DNA of 54,120 nt, taken from positions 1-54,120 of the forward strand of contig MFRN01000040.1 in the NCBI GenBank assembly GCA_001784585.1, read 5' to 3'. Below the pieces are notes generated by a model, which saw only the letters and a list, made by a program, of their open reading frames with translations, had not been told where the DNA came from and ran no database searches. Each line of letters opens with the position of its first letter. Position 1 is the stretch's first letter. This DNA comes from Candidatus Melainabacteria bacterium RIFCSPLOWO2_02_FULL_35_15 (GTDB lineage Bacteria > Cyanobacteriota > Vampirovibrionia > 2-02-FULL-35-15). Of this stretch, positions 26,888 to 37,782 are shown in pieces. Both the position numbers and the translations under genes were made by a program.

Positions 26888-27761
26888 TTACAATCCTCTT
26901 TTTAAGCAAAAGAGCAATTAATCCCAGTGAAAATGTATAAAGTGCTATTCCCTGTAAAATAACAAACCCGATAATTCCAAAAGAACTGCTTAAAACATCG
27001 GTAAAAAGAGAAATTAATAAAACAATCAAACCAAGCCCGCTGATTAATCCTGAAATAAGCATAAAAATTTTAATCGGATTATATAAAGTAATAGTTTCCA
27101 CCAATATCTGTGCGGAACGCAGGATATCTCTAAAATACTTTACCTTTGATTTTCCAATCCTTGGTCTGTATTCAATGGGGTGATAATAAACTGACAATCC
27201 TTCCAGTATAAAAATTAATGTGGTTGACAATGAAAAAGAAAAACCACTGGAAGTATTAATCATATATTTTTGAATCATATCTTTCCTGAATACTCTTAAG
27301 CCGGAATTTACATCCAGTATTTTTTCTCCGGCTACAAACTGGGCAATCTGTTTAAACAAAATTCTTGAGAGCTTTTTAATAAAGGGATCAAAGTTTTGTA
27401 AATTATTTCGTCTGCCAATTACAATGTCATAGCCTTCTTCAAGCTTTTTTACCATAAGTAAAATCGACTCGATAGGGTAAGTGCCATCAGCATCCGTAAT
27501 AGCAACGATTTCACCTGATGCAGACATAATACCTTTTTTTATTGAGAATCCGTACCCTTTATTGTATGGATTTCTGACCAGCTTTATATCTTTTCTGTTT
27601 TTTAAAATTTCATATGTACCATCAAATGAGCCATCATCCACAACAACAATTTCATAAAGTGTTTTACCAAGCAAAAAATTAATCTCGTCTATTGTTCGTT
27701 CAATAGCATTTCTTTCATTAAAACAAGGAATTATAAGTGAAATTTTTTCCATTAGTGTCAT
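26874..27761 (-). CDS. GT2 polyprenyl-phosphate sugar transferase (DPM1/GtrB-like)
   Basis: A 295-residue protein. The GT-A domain opens with ISLIIPCFNERNAIERTIDE, followed by EIVVVDDGSFDGTYEIL and the DxD-bearing ITDADGTYPIESI. Two C-terminal helices (about 225-250 and 260-290) anchor it, as in GtrB-type enzymes. It should make polyprenyl-phosphate-sugar from an NDP-sugar at the cytoplasmic face. ATG at 27761 and a second ATG at 27752 are both possible. TGTTAT-TT-ATAACA lies just upstream of the start, a palindrome that could be an operator or chance. Confidence 0.88.
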   Translation of the reverse strand: MTLMEKISLIIPCFNERNAIERTIDEINFLLGKTLYEIVVVDDGSFDGTYEILKNRKDIKLVRNPYNKGYGFSIKKGIMSASGEIVAITDADGTYPIESILLMVKKLEEGYDIVIGRRNNLQNFDPFIKKLSRILFKQIAQFVAGEKILDVNSGLRVFRKDMIQKYMINTSSGFSFSLSTTLIFILEGLSVYYHPIEYRPRIGKSKVKYFRDILRSAQILVETITLYNPIKIFMLISGLISGLGLIVLLISLFTDVLSSSFGIIGFVILQGIALYTFSLGLIALLLKKRIVNEKQ

Positions 27762-27819
27762 TTGTTATTTATAACATGCAAAAGCTTGAAAGAGACACTC
27801 CTGAATGTACTTACATAAT

Positions 27820-28539
27820 CTAAACTTCTTTAATAGAAATCTGTTTCCTATCTTTTATATAATTTAAAAATTCATTTATATCTTTAACTGTTTCAATAGA
27901 CTTCCAGTAATCACCTGACCTGAAGCCATAAATTAATTTTTCACGGATAAACTGAAGGAAAGTACTTGTTTCATGATTCCCTTTTTCAGGAAGATATTCA
28001 CCGACTTCATATTCAAAGATATAAACTCCCCCATTTATCCAATAAGGCAGAGTTGGTTTTTCTTGAAAGTTGTTTATCAGATTTTCACTGTCAACCAGTA
28101 CAATCCCATAAGAACTTACATAGGGAAATAAACTAATTGTTATTTTTATTCCTTTTTGTTTAATTTTTTCATTATGCACTGAAATAACTTTCGTCAGATC
28201 AAGCTCAGTATAAATATCTCCGTTTGTTATAACTACATTTTGACATTTATTCAGTTTTACCCATGCATTTTTTAGGGCTCCTCCACGGCCAAGTTGTTCT
28301 TTTTCTATTGAATAATCTGTCTCTATGCCAAATTTAGTCCCATTTTCAAAGTACTCCTGTATTTTTTCATATGCATAACCACAGGCAAAAATCACTTTTT
28401 TAACGCCATGCTTTTTTAGCCATTCAATCTGATACTCAAGAATTGGTTTTCCTTCAATTAGTATCATCCCTTTCGGGCAATTATTTGTCAGAGACCCCAG
28501 TCTTTCTCCCTTACCACCGCATAAAATTATTGCTTGCAT
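27820..28539 (-). CDS. Sugar-1-phosphate nucleotidyltransferase
   Basis: A 239-residue protein. The N-terminal signature MQAIILCGGKGERLGSLTN with PKGMILIEGKPILEYQIEWL is the NTP-transferase fold's nucleotide loop and substrate strand; VITNGDIYTELDL holds the metal-binding Asp. The size and ending fit the short GDP-mannose/D-glycero-D-manno-heptose-1-phosphate guanylyltransferase-like (HddC-like) group, without a left-handed helix domain. It should supply the NDP-sugar for the GT2 enzyme encoded after it. The sugar and base are not determined by the sequence. Confidence 0.85.
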   Translation of the reverse strand: MQAIILCGGKGERLGSLTNNCPKGMILIEGKPILEYQIEWLKKHGVKKVIFACGYAYEKIQEYFENGTKFGIETDYSIEKEQLGRGGALKNAWVKLNKCQNVVITNGDIYTELDLTKVISVHNEKIKQKGIKITISLFPYVSSYGIVLVDSENLINNFQEKPTLPYWINGGVYIFEYEVGEYLPEKGNHETSTFLQFIREKLIYGFRSGDYWKSIETVKDINEFLNYIKDRKQISIKEV

Positions 28540-28547
28540 GGAAATGA

Positions 28548-30026
28548 TTATACACCTGTAAGAGCCCTGAAAGCTTTCACGTACTTTGTAATATCTTTCA
28601 TTCTGGTAATTTTCTTTATATTCCTGTAAATTACTTTTGGCTGTTTATAATACTCATTAAAAGCCCTCGTTAATAATTCCTGCATTTTTTCTTTTCCGAT
28701 TTTTGGATTTACATAAACAGGATTAGAGTAATCAACTGCACTATAATCTTTCCAGCTCATATTTTCCTTCAAGCCACCATCTTCTTTAGCCTGAGTTAAC
28801 AGGTGAGAGCCAGGATACGGAACCGGAAGAAAAAAAAGTGCTGTTTCTGTAGCCAGTTTCTTTGCAAAGCTAATAGTAGTTTCTACATCTTCTATGGTTT
28901 CACCGGGAAGTCCCAGGATATAACTAGCCATAACCTGAATGCCAAGCTTTTGGCAGTTTCTTATTTCCTGTTCATATTTATTTAAAAGGTACGGCCTGCC
29001 GTTTGGATCATTTGGATCAGGTTTAAATGCACTTGAATAGGAGGCTTTTTTAATAAGTTCAAGAGATTTGATATTTCCGGATTCAATACCAACCTGAATC
29101 ATCCAGCAGCCTGTTTTTTTTAATTCAGTTAATAGTTCTATATCAAGTTGATCTGCTCTTGCATTGCAGGCAAATGAAATCTTAAAATCCTGATGTTGAA
29201 GCTCTTTAAGCAATTTCATTATGAAATCTCTTCTTACTGTAAAAACACTGTCCAGAAAATAAACACCTCTAGCACCATAATTTTTAACAAGGTATCTTAT
29301 ATTTTCTATCGCTCTTTCAACACTTAAAGATCTGATTTTCCTGCCAAGTACTGCACCATGATCACAATATGTGCATTGGTAAGGGCAACCTCTTTGTAAG
29401 AGAATTGGGTAGTTTGGAAGATCAATATATTGAGTTACGTGAGGAATATATTTTTCCATTGGTACTTTGTGGTAAGCAGGAAAAGGCAATGCATCTAAGT
29501 CAGGAATTGGGGTCCGCGGAGTAGTATATTTCACTTTGCTTTCTTCCTTACTCCGGTAAGCCAGACCATCTACTGTATGGCAGCTCTTTTCTTCCTGTAA
29601 ACAATTTGCTAAATCTACAAATGTCTGTTCCCCTTCTCCAATTATTACAAAATCTGCATCCGAACACTCTCTTATAGTCTGCTCAGGAAGCGCTGTAGGA
29701 TGTACTCCACCAAGAACAATCAATGCATCAGGACATGCTTCTCTGGCTACTTTTGCAGATGCAAAAGCATCAAGGGCTGAATTTGTCATGCAGGTAATTC
29801 CTATAAAGTCGTATTTATTTTTTAAAAGATGTTTTTTAAGATCAGAAATTTTATATTTTTCCACCAGACAATCCAGAACATCACAAGAGAAACCTTTTGA
29901 TTCCATATAGCCTGCAATATACATAATTCCAAGTGGCGGAACATAACCACTTCCTTTTTTAAATCTTCCCCACATAACTTCATCCGAAATTGGTGGTTGC
30001 AAAACTAATGTTTTAATTTCTTTCAT
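28548..30026 (-). CDS. B12-binding-domain radical SAM enzyme
   Basis: A 492-residue protein. Residues 1-150 are a Rossmann-like cobalamin-binding-type domain (VPPLGIMYIAGYMESKGF, LIVLGGVHPTALPEQ, DFVIIGEGEQTFVDL). The radical SAM cluster ligands are Cys214, Cys218 and Cys221 in QRGCPYQCTYCDHG. GARGVYFLDSVFTVRRDF and MASYILGLPGETIEDVE follow the BchE/HpnP-type family. Members carry out methylations and other radical reactions, often on lipids or cofactors. It is the first gene of the eight-gene operon and is preceded by two strong hairpins. The lack of a visible DxHxxG motif leaves actual B12 binding open. Confidence 0.88.
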   Translation of the reverse strand: MKEIKTLVLQPPISDEVMWGRFKKGSGYVPPLGIMYIAGYMESKGFSCDVLDCLVEKYKISDLKKHLLKNKYDFIGITCMTNSALDAFASAKVAREACPDALIVLGGVHPTALPEQTIRECSDADFVIIGEGEQTFVDLANCLQEEKSCHTVDGLAYRSKEESKVKYTTPRTPIPDLDALPFPAYHKVPMEKYIPHVTQYIDLPNYPILLQRGCPYQCTYCDHGAVLGRKIRSLSVERAIENIRYLVKNYGARGVYFLDSVFTVRRDFIMKLLKELQHQDFKISFACNARADQLDIELLTELKKTGCWMIQVGIESGNIKSLELIKKASYSSAFKPDPNDPNGRPYLLNKYEQEIRNCQKLGIQVMASYILGLPGETIEDVETTISFAKKLATETALFFLPVPYPGSHLLTQAKEDGGLKENMSWKDYSAVDYSNPVYVNPKIGKEKMQELLTRAFNEYYKQPKVIYRNIKKITRMKDITKYVKAFRALTGV

Positions 30027-30033
30027 TTTATAT

Positions 30034-30110
30034 AGCTTCAGACAAGCTGAAGCTTTCCTCTTTTACTTCTTTTTGTTTGATCGGATTCACCGAATAAATC
30101 GGATGAATCC
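30034..30110. promoter_or_regulatory. Two hairpins in the leader between the radical SAM gene and asnB
   Basis: AGCTTCAG (30034-30041), five-base loop, CTGAAGCT (30047-30054): a perfect 8-pair stem directly before the radical SAM gene start. Then GGATTCA with CCGA and TCGG with TGAATCC (30083-30110): 11 pairs with one bulge. Both lie in the 248-base divergent gap; the role is unknown. Neither has a T tract suited to termination on the minus strand. Confidence 0.5.
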
Positions 30111-30260
30111 TTTAATTGTAAGACGTAGTATTTTTTCTTCTCCATTATACTTTGATAATTTTTCCTTTTTGATACAAATTTCAGAGTAACAGTGTAAATT
30201 ATATTACAAGTAGGATGCAAAGTTAACATGTTTAAAAACTGGCTGTTTAACCGCATAAGC

Positions 30261-30266
30261 TATAAT
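30261..30266 (+). promoter_or_regulatory. TATAAT box of asnB
   Basis: A perfect minus-10 box ending eight bases before the ATG at 30275, with no ribosome site; the transcript would be leaderless or nearly so. Confidence 0.5.
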
Positions 30267-30274
30267 CTTTACCT

Positions 30275-32215
30275 ATGTGCGGCATAATTGGCATCTATAA
30301 TTACACTACAAATGAACCTGTTAACAAAAATATTTTGGACAAAGCTGCTTGGTCTATTGCACACAGAGGTCCGGATGAATTTGGTTATTACTTTGATGAT
30401 AAAAATGGCTTAGGAATTGGCAGCAGAAGATTAAGCATCATTGATTTAAGTACAGGCAAGCAGCCTCTTTACAATGAAGATAATTCAATTTCACTGGTTG
30501 GAAACGGAGAAATTTATAATTTCCCGGAACTTTTTAAAGAACTGACATCAAAAGGACATAAATTTAAAACCAGATCTGACAATGAAGCAATAATTCATCT
30601 CTATGAAATGTACGGTATAAGATGTACAGAGTATTTAAACGGGATGTTTGCATTTGCGCTGTGGGATGAAAATAAAAAACTTTTATTTATAGCCAGAGAC
30701 AGGATGGGAGTAAAACCCTTATATTATGCACTTCAGAATAATTCTATTTATTTTTGCTCAGAACTAAAAGGCTTACTTGCAATTCCTGAAATAAAAAGAG
30801 AGCTAAATCCGGAAGCATTAAATAAATATCTTACTTTTGAAAATATACCTTCACCACACTGTATTATTAAAAATATTTTTAAGCTGGAAGCCGGACACAT
30901 TTTAACTGTTCAGAATGGACATATAAAAAAAGAACAATATTGGGATTTGCCGCTCGATCTTCCAAAATTAAAAATTACCGAAGAAGATGCTACAGAAGAG
31001 TTAGAAAGATTATTTAGCCAGTCTGTGAAAAGACGCTTGTTAAGTGATGTTCCTCTGGGAGTTTTTTTAAGCGGTGGAATAGATTCCAGTCTTGTAGCAA
31101 AGTTTATGGCAGAACATTCTCCGGAAAAAATAAGGACTTTTTCAATAGGTTTTCATGAAAAATCATTTGACGAATCAAAAATTGCCATGAGGTTTGCAAA
31201 AGAATTAAACAGTGAACACAATCAGTTTTTATTTGATTCTAAAGAATGCTTAAAACTAATTCCAAATTTGGCATCTCTTGTAGATGAACCTCTTTCCGAT
31301 GCTTCTATTTTGCCTACTTACTTCCTGTCAAATTTTGCCTCAAAGCAATTAAAAGTCTGTCTTGGCGGAGATGGTGGCGACGAGCTTTTTAGCGGTTATC
31401 AGATATTCCCGGTTCATAAATTAATAGGGCTGTATGATTTACTGCCGCGTGAACTTAAGAAATTGCTTTTATATTTTGCAAATAAAATACCACCAAGAGA
31501 AACTTATTTGAGCTTTCCGTTTGTATTAAAACAATTTTTAAGGGGTGCAGGATTATCCACAGAGCTTAGAATGTTTGCCTGGATGGGAGCATATCTGGAC
31601 AATGAGAAAAGACAATTATTAAATCCTCATGTTCAATCAATGATTAAAGAAAATACCTTTGAAGATATAAGAACTCATTTGAGTAAAAAATTCATTTCTA
31701 CAGATGAAGACCGGATGTTATATTTGATTTCAAAAATTTATTTAACAGATGATGTGCTGGTAAAAGTAGACAGAGCAAGCATGTTTACAAGCCTTGAAGT
31801 CAGGGCTCCATTTTTAGACTATACTATTCAGGATTTTGCATCACAACTCCCATATGATTTAAAACTAAGCAGATTAACCTCAAAATATATTTTGAAAAAG
31901 ATGGCAAAGAAACACCTGCCAGGCTACATAATAAATAAAAGAAAACAAGGCTTTGCAATACCAGTCACAAAATGGCTTAAGCATGAGCTAAAAGATACTC
32001 TTTTACACTATACAAGCAAAAGTTACATTGGAAATCAAGGGTTATTTAATTACGACTTTGTAGAAAAAATTGTACAGAATCACTTAAATGAAACCTGGGA
32101 TAATAAAAAACTTTTATGGAATCTTTTAGTATTTCAAATTTGGTACGATAAGTATAAACCGGTAACTGGAAGTGCTTCAGCATTAGCATTAAATTCCGCC
32201 GCTCTTATTTTGTGA
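30275..32215 (+). CDS. asnB: Glutamine-hydrolysing asparagine synthase-type amidotransferase
   Basis: A 646-residue protein. Cys2 in MCGIIGIYNY is the glutaminase nucleophile; RGPDEFGYYFDDKNGLGIGS and DNEAIIHLYEMYG complete the N-terminal Ntn domain. The synthetase domain has the PP-loop LSGGIDSSLVAKFM (about 265-278) and CLGGDGGDELFSGYQIF. It makes asparagine from aspartate, ATP and glutamine; in polysaccharide loci relatives may amidate other acids such as uronic or amino sugars, so asparagine synthesis is likely but not certain. The 3' end overlaps the convergent LptD-like gene by 27 bases. Confidence 0.9.
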   Translation: MCGIIGIYNYTTNEPVNKNILDKAAWSIAHRGPDEFGYYFDDKNGLGIGSRRLSIIDLSTGKQPLYNEDNSISLVGNGEIYNFPELFKELTSKGHKFKTRSDNEAIIHLYEMYGIRCTEYLNGMFAFALWDENKKLLFIARDRMGVKPLYYALQNNSIYFCSELKGLLAIPEIKRELNPEALNKYLTFENIPSPHCIIKNIFKLEAGHILTVQNGHIKKEQYWDLPLDLPKLKITEEDATEELERLFSQSVKRRLLSDVPLGVFLSGGIDSSLVAKFMAEHSPEKIRTFSIGFHEKSFDESKIAMRFAKELNSEHNQFLFDSKECLKLIPNLASLVDEPLSDASILPTYFLSNFASKQLKVCLGGDGGDELFSGYQIFPVHKLIGLYDLLPRELKKLLLYFANKIPPRETYLSFPFVLKQFLRGAGLSTELRMFAWMGAYLDNEKRQLLNPHVQSMIKENTFEDIRTHLSKKFISTDEDRMLYLISKIYLTDDVLVKVDRASMFTSLEVRAPFLDYTIQDFASQLPYDLKLSRLTSKYILKKMAKKHLPGYIINKRKQGFAIPVTKWLKHELKDTLLHYTSKSYIGNQGLFNYDFVEKIVQNHLNETWDNKKLLWNLLVFQIWYDKYKPVTGSASALALNSAALIL

Positions 32216-33991
32216 ATTTAAAATTACAAATTTTTCAAAGTCAACCGGTTGTCCGAATAAAAAATTTAACCCGAACTGTGTTTGCTGGCGAAGTGCATCC
32301 CAGTTTACAAGCATCTTAAAATCTTTTGGTCCGACTTTTGCCCTGACTTGTTTTTCGACAACTTCTGCTATCTTTAAATTATAAGTTCCAAAACCTCCCA
32401 GTGTAACCCACTCAGAGAGCTTTACATCTCCATCCAGTGAAACGCTCTGCATACCCTGAATATACTGATCATAAAATAAAGGTGACTTCCCTCTTACATA
32501 ACCCTGATCATATCCAAGTGCAAATGTAACTGGTCCCAGATTATTATCCAGCACAGGACCACCGGTAAATACTCCCTGAAAGTCTCCTGTTGAATAAGCT
32601 CTAAAAGCATTTCTGGTCCTGAATCTTAACGCTGTGTTGTATTTTTCAGTCCCGATTTTAAATACAGGCTTACTTATGAGATTAATCTGTTCTTCAGCTT
32701 TAAATGCAGTTTTTTTAAAATCTTCCGGATCGCCTGCTTCTTTTAGAAAGCCTTTGTATTTAGAAGGTAAAATCCCGGGACTGCTTTGAATCCAGGAAGT
32801 GGATGATCTGAAGTTTATGCCACCTTCAGTAACCTTCTGAAGAAAAGAGTTAGTCCATCTTCTTTTATCCACAAGTCCTACATTAATCTGTGCAAGAGTA
32901 CTTCCTAAAAAACCTTCTTCGAGGTAATAATTGTAGGCTGCACGAAATTCAGTTTTATTTCCAAAAAACTTTTGTCTGAATTGGCCGATAAAGCGATCCT
33001 TTAAAGAGCCATATGAAAGCTGAAGGGTAGTAGTCGGTCCATAAAAACCCAGCATACCGCCAAATCCAGGAGAACCGCCTGAACCAATCTGTGCAAAAGG
33101 AGAAAAAGAAAAAATATGATGGTCTGTAACATTAAAATTAAAAGCCGGTCCTGCTGCAAATCCGCCAAGTGCTCCCTGTGTACCAATTACAGGTGCAATC
33201 AGTGGAGCTGTTCTGACATTTGGATCTGAACTTACTGTAGTAGTAAACCTGGGCTCAGCAGGCAATGAAAAATTCCGAAAGTGTATTCTTCCGCCATATA
33301 CAGTCAGATTATTAACTGCTTTACTTTGATCGTAGACAATTTTTTGGGCAGTTATTCTATACTTCATCTGATTTGAAACTTCATCCCATGTAGGTGCCCT
33401 CCTGGCAGCTCTTGAAGCCTGAAGGCTATAGAAAGTTTTAGGATGTACCCTTGTACCAAACCCCTGAGCCACACGCACCGGTTCTTCAAGTTTTAATCTT
33501 CCATGCTCATATTCAAGCTGATTGTTATCAGGTAAACTGCTGAGAGTCCTTGCTTTTATTATGGCCCCTTTGATCTGAGTAAATGGCTTTGTTAAAAGAT
33601 ATTTATTTGAAGTAACATCAAATTTAAATGACTCTCCGGTAGTAATAATATTATCCCGGTTGATTTTTATATTACCTTTTGCTTCTATATGCTGGTCACT
33701 GCCATAATAAATAATTTCATCAGCTTCCAGTTTTGCATCCTGGTCAACAATATGTGCGATCGACATTCCGGAAGTTATATAAACATTTGAATCATGATCA
33801 TATTCAACACTGTCACCTTCAAGCTCTAAGTAAACAGCCTTTGCTTTTAAAGGATCAGAAGACCGGGAAGGCGAAATCGAGGGCTTGGTACTTTTTTGTT
33901 TATGAAAAGGATTTTTTAAAATGATGGCATTTGCCTGTAAGGCAAATAAACAACCAAATATAATAATTAAAATTAAATAATATCTTTTCAT
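32189..33991 (-). CDS. LptD/OstA-like outer-membrane beta-barrel protein
   Basis: A 600-residue exported protein: signal peptide 1-22 (YLILIIIFGCLFALQANA, with an ANA cleavage site). Residues about 50-160 form an OstA/LptA-like beta-jellyroll repeat (VYLELEGDSVEYDHDSN, KLEADEIIYYGSDQHIEAKG), and the rest is alternating beta-strand sequence rich in Phe, Gly and Asn typical of a barrel (FNVTDHHIFSFSPFAQIG). It may deliver glycolipid to the outer membrane, as LptD does. The size is short and no conserved Cys pairs are seen, unlike proteobacterial LptD. The gene is last in the minus direction and convergent with asnB. Confidence 0.75.
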   Translation of the reverse strand: MKRYYLILIIIFGCLFALQANAIILKNPFHKQKSTKPSISPSRSSDPLKAKAVYLELEGDSVEYDHDSNVYITSGMSIAHIVDQDAKLEADEIIYYGSDQHIEAKGNIKINRDNIITTGESFKFDVTSNKYLLTKPFTQIKGAIIKARTLSSLPDNNQLEYEHGRLKLEEPVRVAQGFGTRVHPKTFYSLQASRAARRAPTWDEVSNQMKYRITAQKIVYDQSKAVNNLTVYGGRIHFRNFSLPAEPRFTTTVSSDPNVRTAPLIAPVIGTQGALGGFAAGPAFNFNVTDHHIFSFSPFAQIGSGGSPGFGGMLGFYGPTTTLQLSYGSLKDRFIGQFRQKFFGNKTEFRAAYNYYLEEGFLGSTLAQINVGLVDKRRWTNSFLQKVTEGGINFRSSTSWIQSSPGILPSKYKGFLKEAGDPEDFKKTAFKAEEQINLISKPVFKIGTEKYNTALRFRTRNAFRAYSTGDFQGVFTGGPVLDNNLGPVTFALGYDQGYVRGKSPLFYDQYIQGMQSVSLDGDVKLSEWVTLGGFGTYNLKIAEVVEKQVRAKVGPKDFKMLVNWDALRQQTQFGLNFLFGQPVDFEKFVILNSQNKSGGI

Positions 33992-34050
33992 GAAACCCTG
34001 TCAATAATTATATATTGTCAGACGTTAAGATGTAGAGACGTTCCTGGAAA

Positions 34051-34072
34051 GAGATGTGCCATGGCACATCTC
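34051..34072. repeat. Perfect 22-base palindrome upstream of recF
   Basis: Eleven-base arms GAGATGTGCCA and TGGCACATCTC with no spacer, preceded by TGTAGAGACGTTCC (34030-34043). It is between the divergent LptD-like gene and recF. It shares the GCCATGGC core and GAG/CTC ends with the palindrome at 8161-8186. Confidence 0.75.
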
Positions 34073-34082
34073 CACAGTTGTT

Positions 34083-34091
34083 TGCCATAAT
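34083..34091 (+). promoter_or_regulatory. Extended minus-10 box of recF
   Basis: TGC-CATAAT ends nine bases before the GTG at 34101. It is just after the palindrome at 34051-34072. Confidence 0.4.
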
Positions 34092-34100
34092 AGGTTAATT

Positions 34101-35237
34101 GTGCAGCTAAACAAATTAAAACTTGTTAACTATAGAAATTACGAAAATTTTGAAGGAAACTTTGATCATTTAAAAACAATTATTATTGGCCAAAACGCTC
34201 AGGGAAAAACAAATATCCTGGAAGCCATAAACATTCTTGCCACTGCCCAATCCGACAGAGCAGAAAAAGACAGCGATCTTGTCTTGTGGAACAAAGAACA
34301 TGCACTGATTTTTGCAATGATTCAAACAAAAGATTCAGAATTAGAAATTGCACTCCAAATTAATCCAAGCGGCAGAAGGAAATTAAAAATAAATGATGTA
34401 ACAAAAAAAGCTCCTCAGGCAGATTTGCTGGGAAATTTTTTTAGTGTAATGTTTTCATGTGATGATCTCTACCTTATAAAAGGCTCTCCGTCAAACAGAA
34501 GGAACTGGTTAGACTCTGTCATTTTTCAGCTTGATTCAAAATATCACAGAACAATGCAAAGCTATCAGAAGTCAGTTACACAAAAAAACGCTCTTTTAAA
34601 AAGCACGAGAGAAACCGGACTTTCAAAAAAATCCCTAAAAGAGCAGATTGAGGTTTGGAATGATCAAATAATTAATTCAGGCTCAGAAATAATAAGCACT
34701 CGTTTGAATTTCATAGAAGAAATCAAACCAATTGCAAAAGAGTTTCAGGATAACATTTCCAGATATACTGAAGAATTAGATCTAATTTACAAATGTACGA
34801 TTTCTGCCTGCAATGACAAAGAAGCATTACAATTCCTGTTCAAACAATCACTGGAAAAATCTTTCGAAGAAGAGCTGAGTCGGGGCCAGTCAGTAATTGG
34901 TCCGCACAGAGATGATTTGACCTTTTTAATAAATGGCAAAGAAGCAAAATCTTTTGCCAGTCAGGGACAGCAAAGATCAATAGTCCTTGCAGTCAAGCTT
35001 GCAGAATTGAAAGTAATTGAAAAACGAAAAGATGAAATTCCTGTTTTACTTCTGGATGATGTATTTGCCGAGCTGGATGAAAGCAGGCAGGATTTTTTAC
35101 TTCATAACCTGCCTGAGAATATACAGACCTTTCTAACCACCACACATATAAGCAACATTCAAAAAGAGTTCTTAAAAGGTGCACAAATATTAGAAATTAA
35201 AAACGGTAAGGTAACAGAAATGGCAAAGTGTGTTTAA
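34101..35237 (+). CDS. recF: DNA replication and repair protein RecF
   Basis: A 378-residue SMC-like ATPase that binds gapped DNA and helps load RecA. Walker A is IGQNAQGKTNILEA, the signature motif lies in SQGQQRSIVLAVKLAEL, and Walker B is VLLLDDVFAELDESRQDFL. The GTG at 34101 (VQLNKLKLVNYRNYENF) gives the usual RecF N-terminus; the longer frame from 34056 runs through a palindromic repeat and would add 15 unsupported residues. It is followed by dciA after three bases and then gyrB, with dnaA and dnaN not in the window. Confidence 0.95.
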   Translation: MQLNKLKLVNYRNYENFEGNFDHLKTIIIGQNAQGKTNILEAINILATAQSDRAEKDSDLVLWNKEHALIFAMIQTKDSELEIALQINPSGRRKLKINDVTKKAPQADLLGNFFSVMFSCDDLYLIKGSPSNRRNWLDSVIFQLDSKYHRTMQSYQKSVTQKNALLKSTRETGLSKKSLKEQIEVWNDQIINSGSEIISTRLNFIEEIKPIAKEFQDNISRYTEELDLIYKCTISACNDKEALQFLFKQSLEKSFEEELSRGQSVIGPHRDDLTFLINGKEAKSFASQGQQRSIVLAVKLAELKVIEKRKDEIPVLLLDDVFAELDESRQDFLLHNLPENIQTFLTTTHISNIQKEFLKGAQILEIKNGKVTEMAKCV

Positions 35238-35240
35238 ATT

Positions 35241-35570
35241 ATGGAATCAGGCAGGAAAAACAGAAAAGGAGTCCTGACTAAAATCGGAGATCTTATTCCT
35301 GTCGTAAGAGAAAATTTGGGGCTTGAAAAAAGTTTTAAAATTACAGCACTAAAAGAACTGTGGCCTTTGATAACAAACTTTGAAATTGCAAAATACAGTC
35401 AGCCAGCTTATTTTGACAATGAGAAAAATCTGGTTATTGCAGTAAAAAGCGGAGCACTTGCTACTGAACTATCTATGCAAAAAATCAGTATTTTAGAGCG
35501 ATTAAAAGAAGCGATAAAAAATACAGATATTGATTTTAAGGATATTCGATTCATAAACAGATCGACTTAA
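35241..35570 (+). CDS. dciA: DciA-type (DUF721) helicase-loader protein
   Basis: A 109-residue protein. The DUF721 fold is visible in KALKELWPLI-type KITALKELWPLI, then AKYSQPAYFDNEKNLVIAV and ALATELSMQKISILERL. DciA proteins load or stimulate the replicative helicase DnaB in most bacteria lacking DnaC/DnaI. It is three bases after recF, so very likely translated from the same message. The gene before gyrB is often DciA in other phyla too, which supports the identification. Confidence 0.88.
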   Translation: MESGRKNRKGVLTKIGDLIPVVRENLGLEKSFKITALKELWPLITNFEIAKYSQPAYFDNEKNLVIAVKSGALATELSMQKISILERLKEAIKNTDIDFKDIRFINRST

Positions 35571-35620
35571 ATACATCATATATACTGGTTTTTTAATTGG
35601 TAGTATTCTAATGTTATAAA

Positions 35621-35629
35621 TGCTAGAAT
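35621..35629 (+). promoter_or_regulatory. Extended minus-10 box of gyrB
   Basis: TGC-TAGAAT ends 13 bases before the gyrB ATG at 35643. No Shine-Dalgarno sequence is present between them. Confidence 0.45.
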
Positions 35630-35636
35630 TATATAA

Positions 35637-37658
<2,022 letters not shown>

Positions 37659-37662
37659 GCGA

Positions 37663-37782
37663 AGATTTTTCAAAGCAAAATCTGAGCGTGTAAGATAAGA
37701 TATCTAATAGCCGAGGAGTCCCTCGTAGTTCCTTAGCCAAAAAAATTAAAATCAAAGAGGCGACGAGGCGTTTACAAAAAAT
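37663..37782 (+). repeat. Hairpin element between gyrB and its duplicated tail
   Basis: Starts with stem AGATTTT (37663-37669), loop TCAAAGC, stem AAAATCT (37677-37683), then GAGCGTGTAA (37684-37693). A second stem CGAGG/CCTCG is at 37712-37725. The element at 39745 has the same plan with a different but still complementary stem. The right boundary is set where similarity to the gyrB tail begins, and is approximate. Confidence 0.6.

Noticed and set aside
30038-30256. 72-codon minus-strand frame in the gap before asnB
   Set aside because: It runs through both hairpins, has no domain and lies in what looks like a leader region; probably chance.
34056-34100. Longer start for RecF from TTG at 34056
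   Set aside because: The added residues are encoded by a palindromic repeat and do not match the RecF N-terminus; the GTG at 34101 does.
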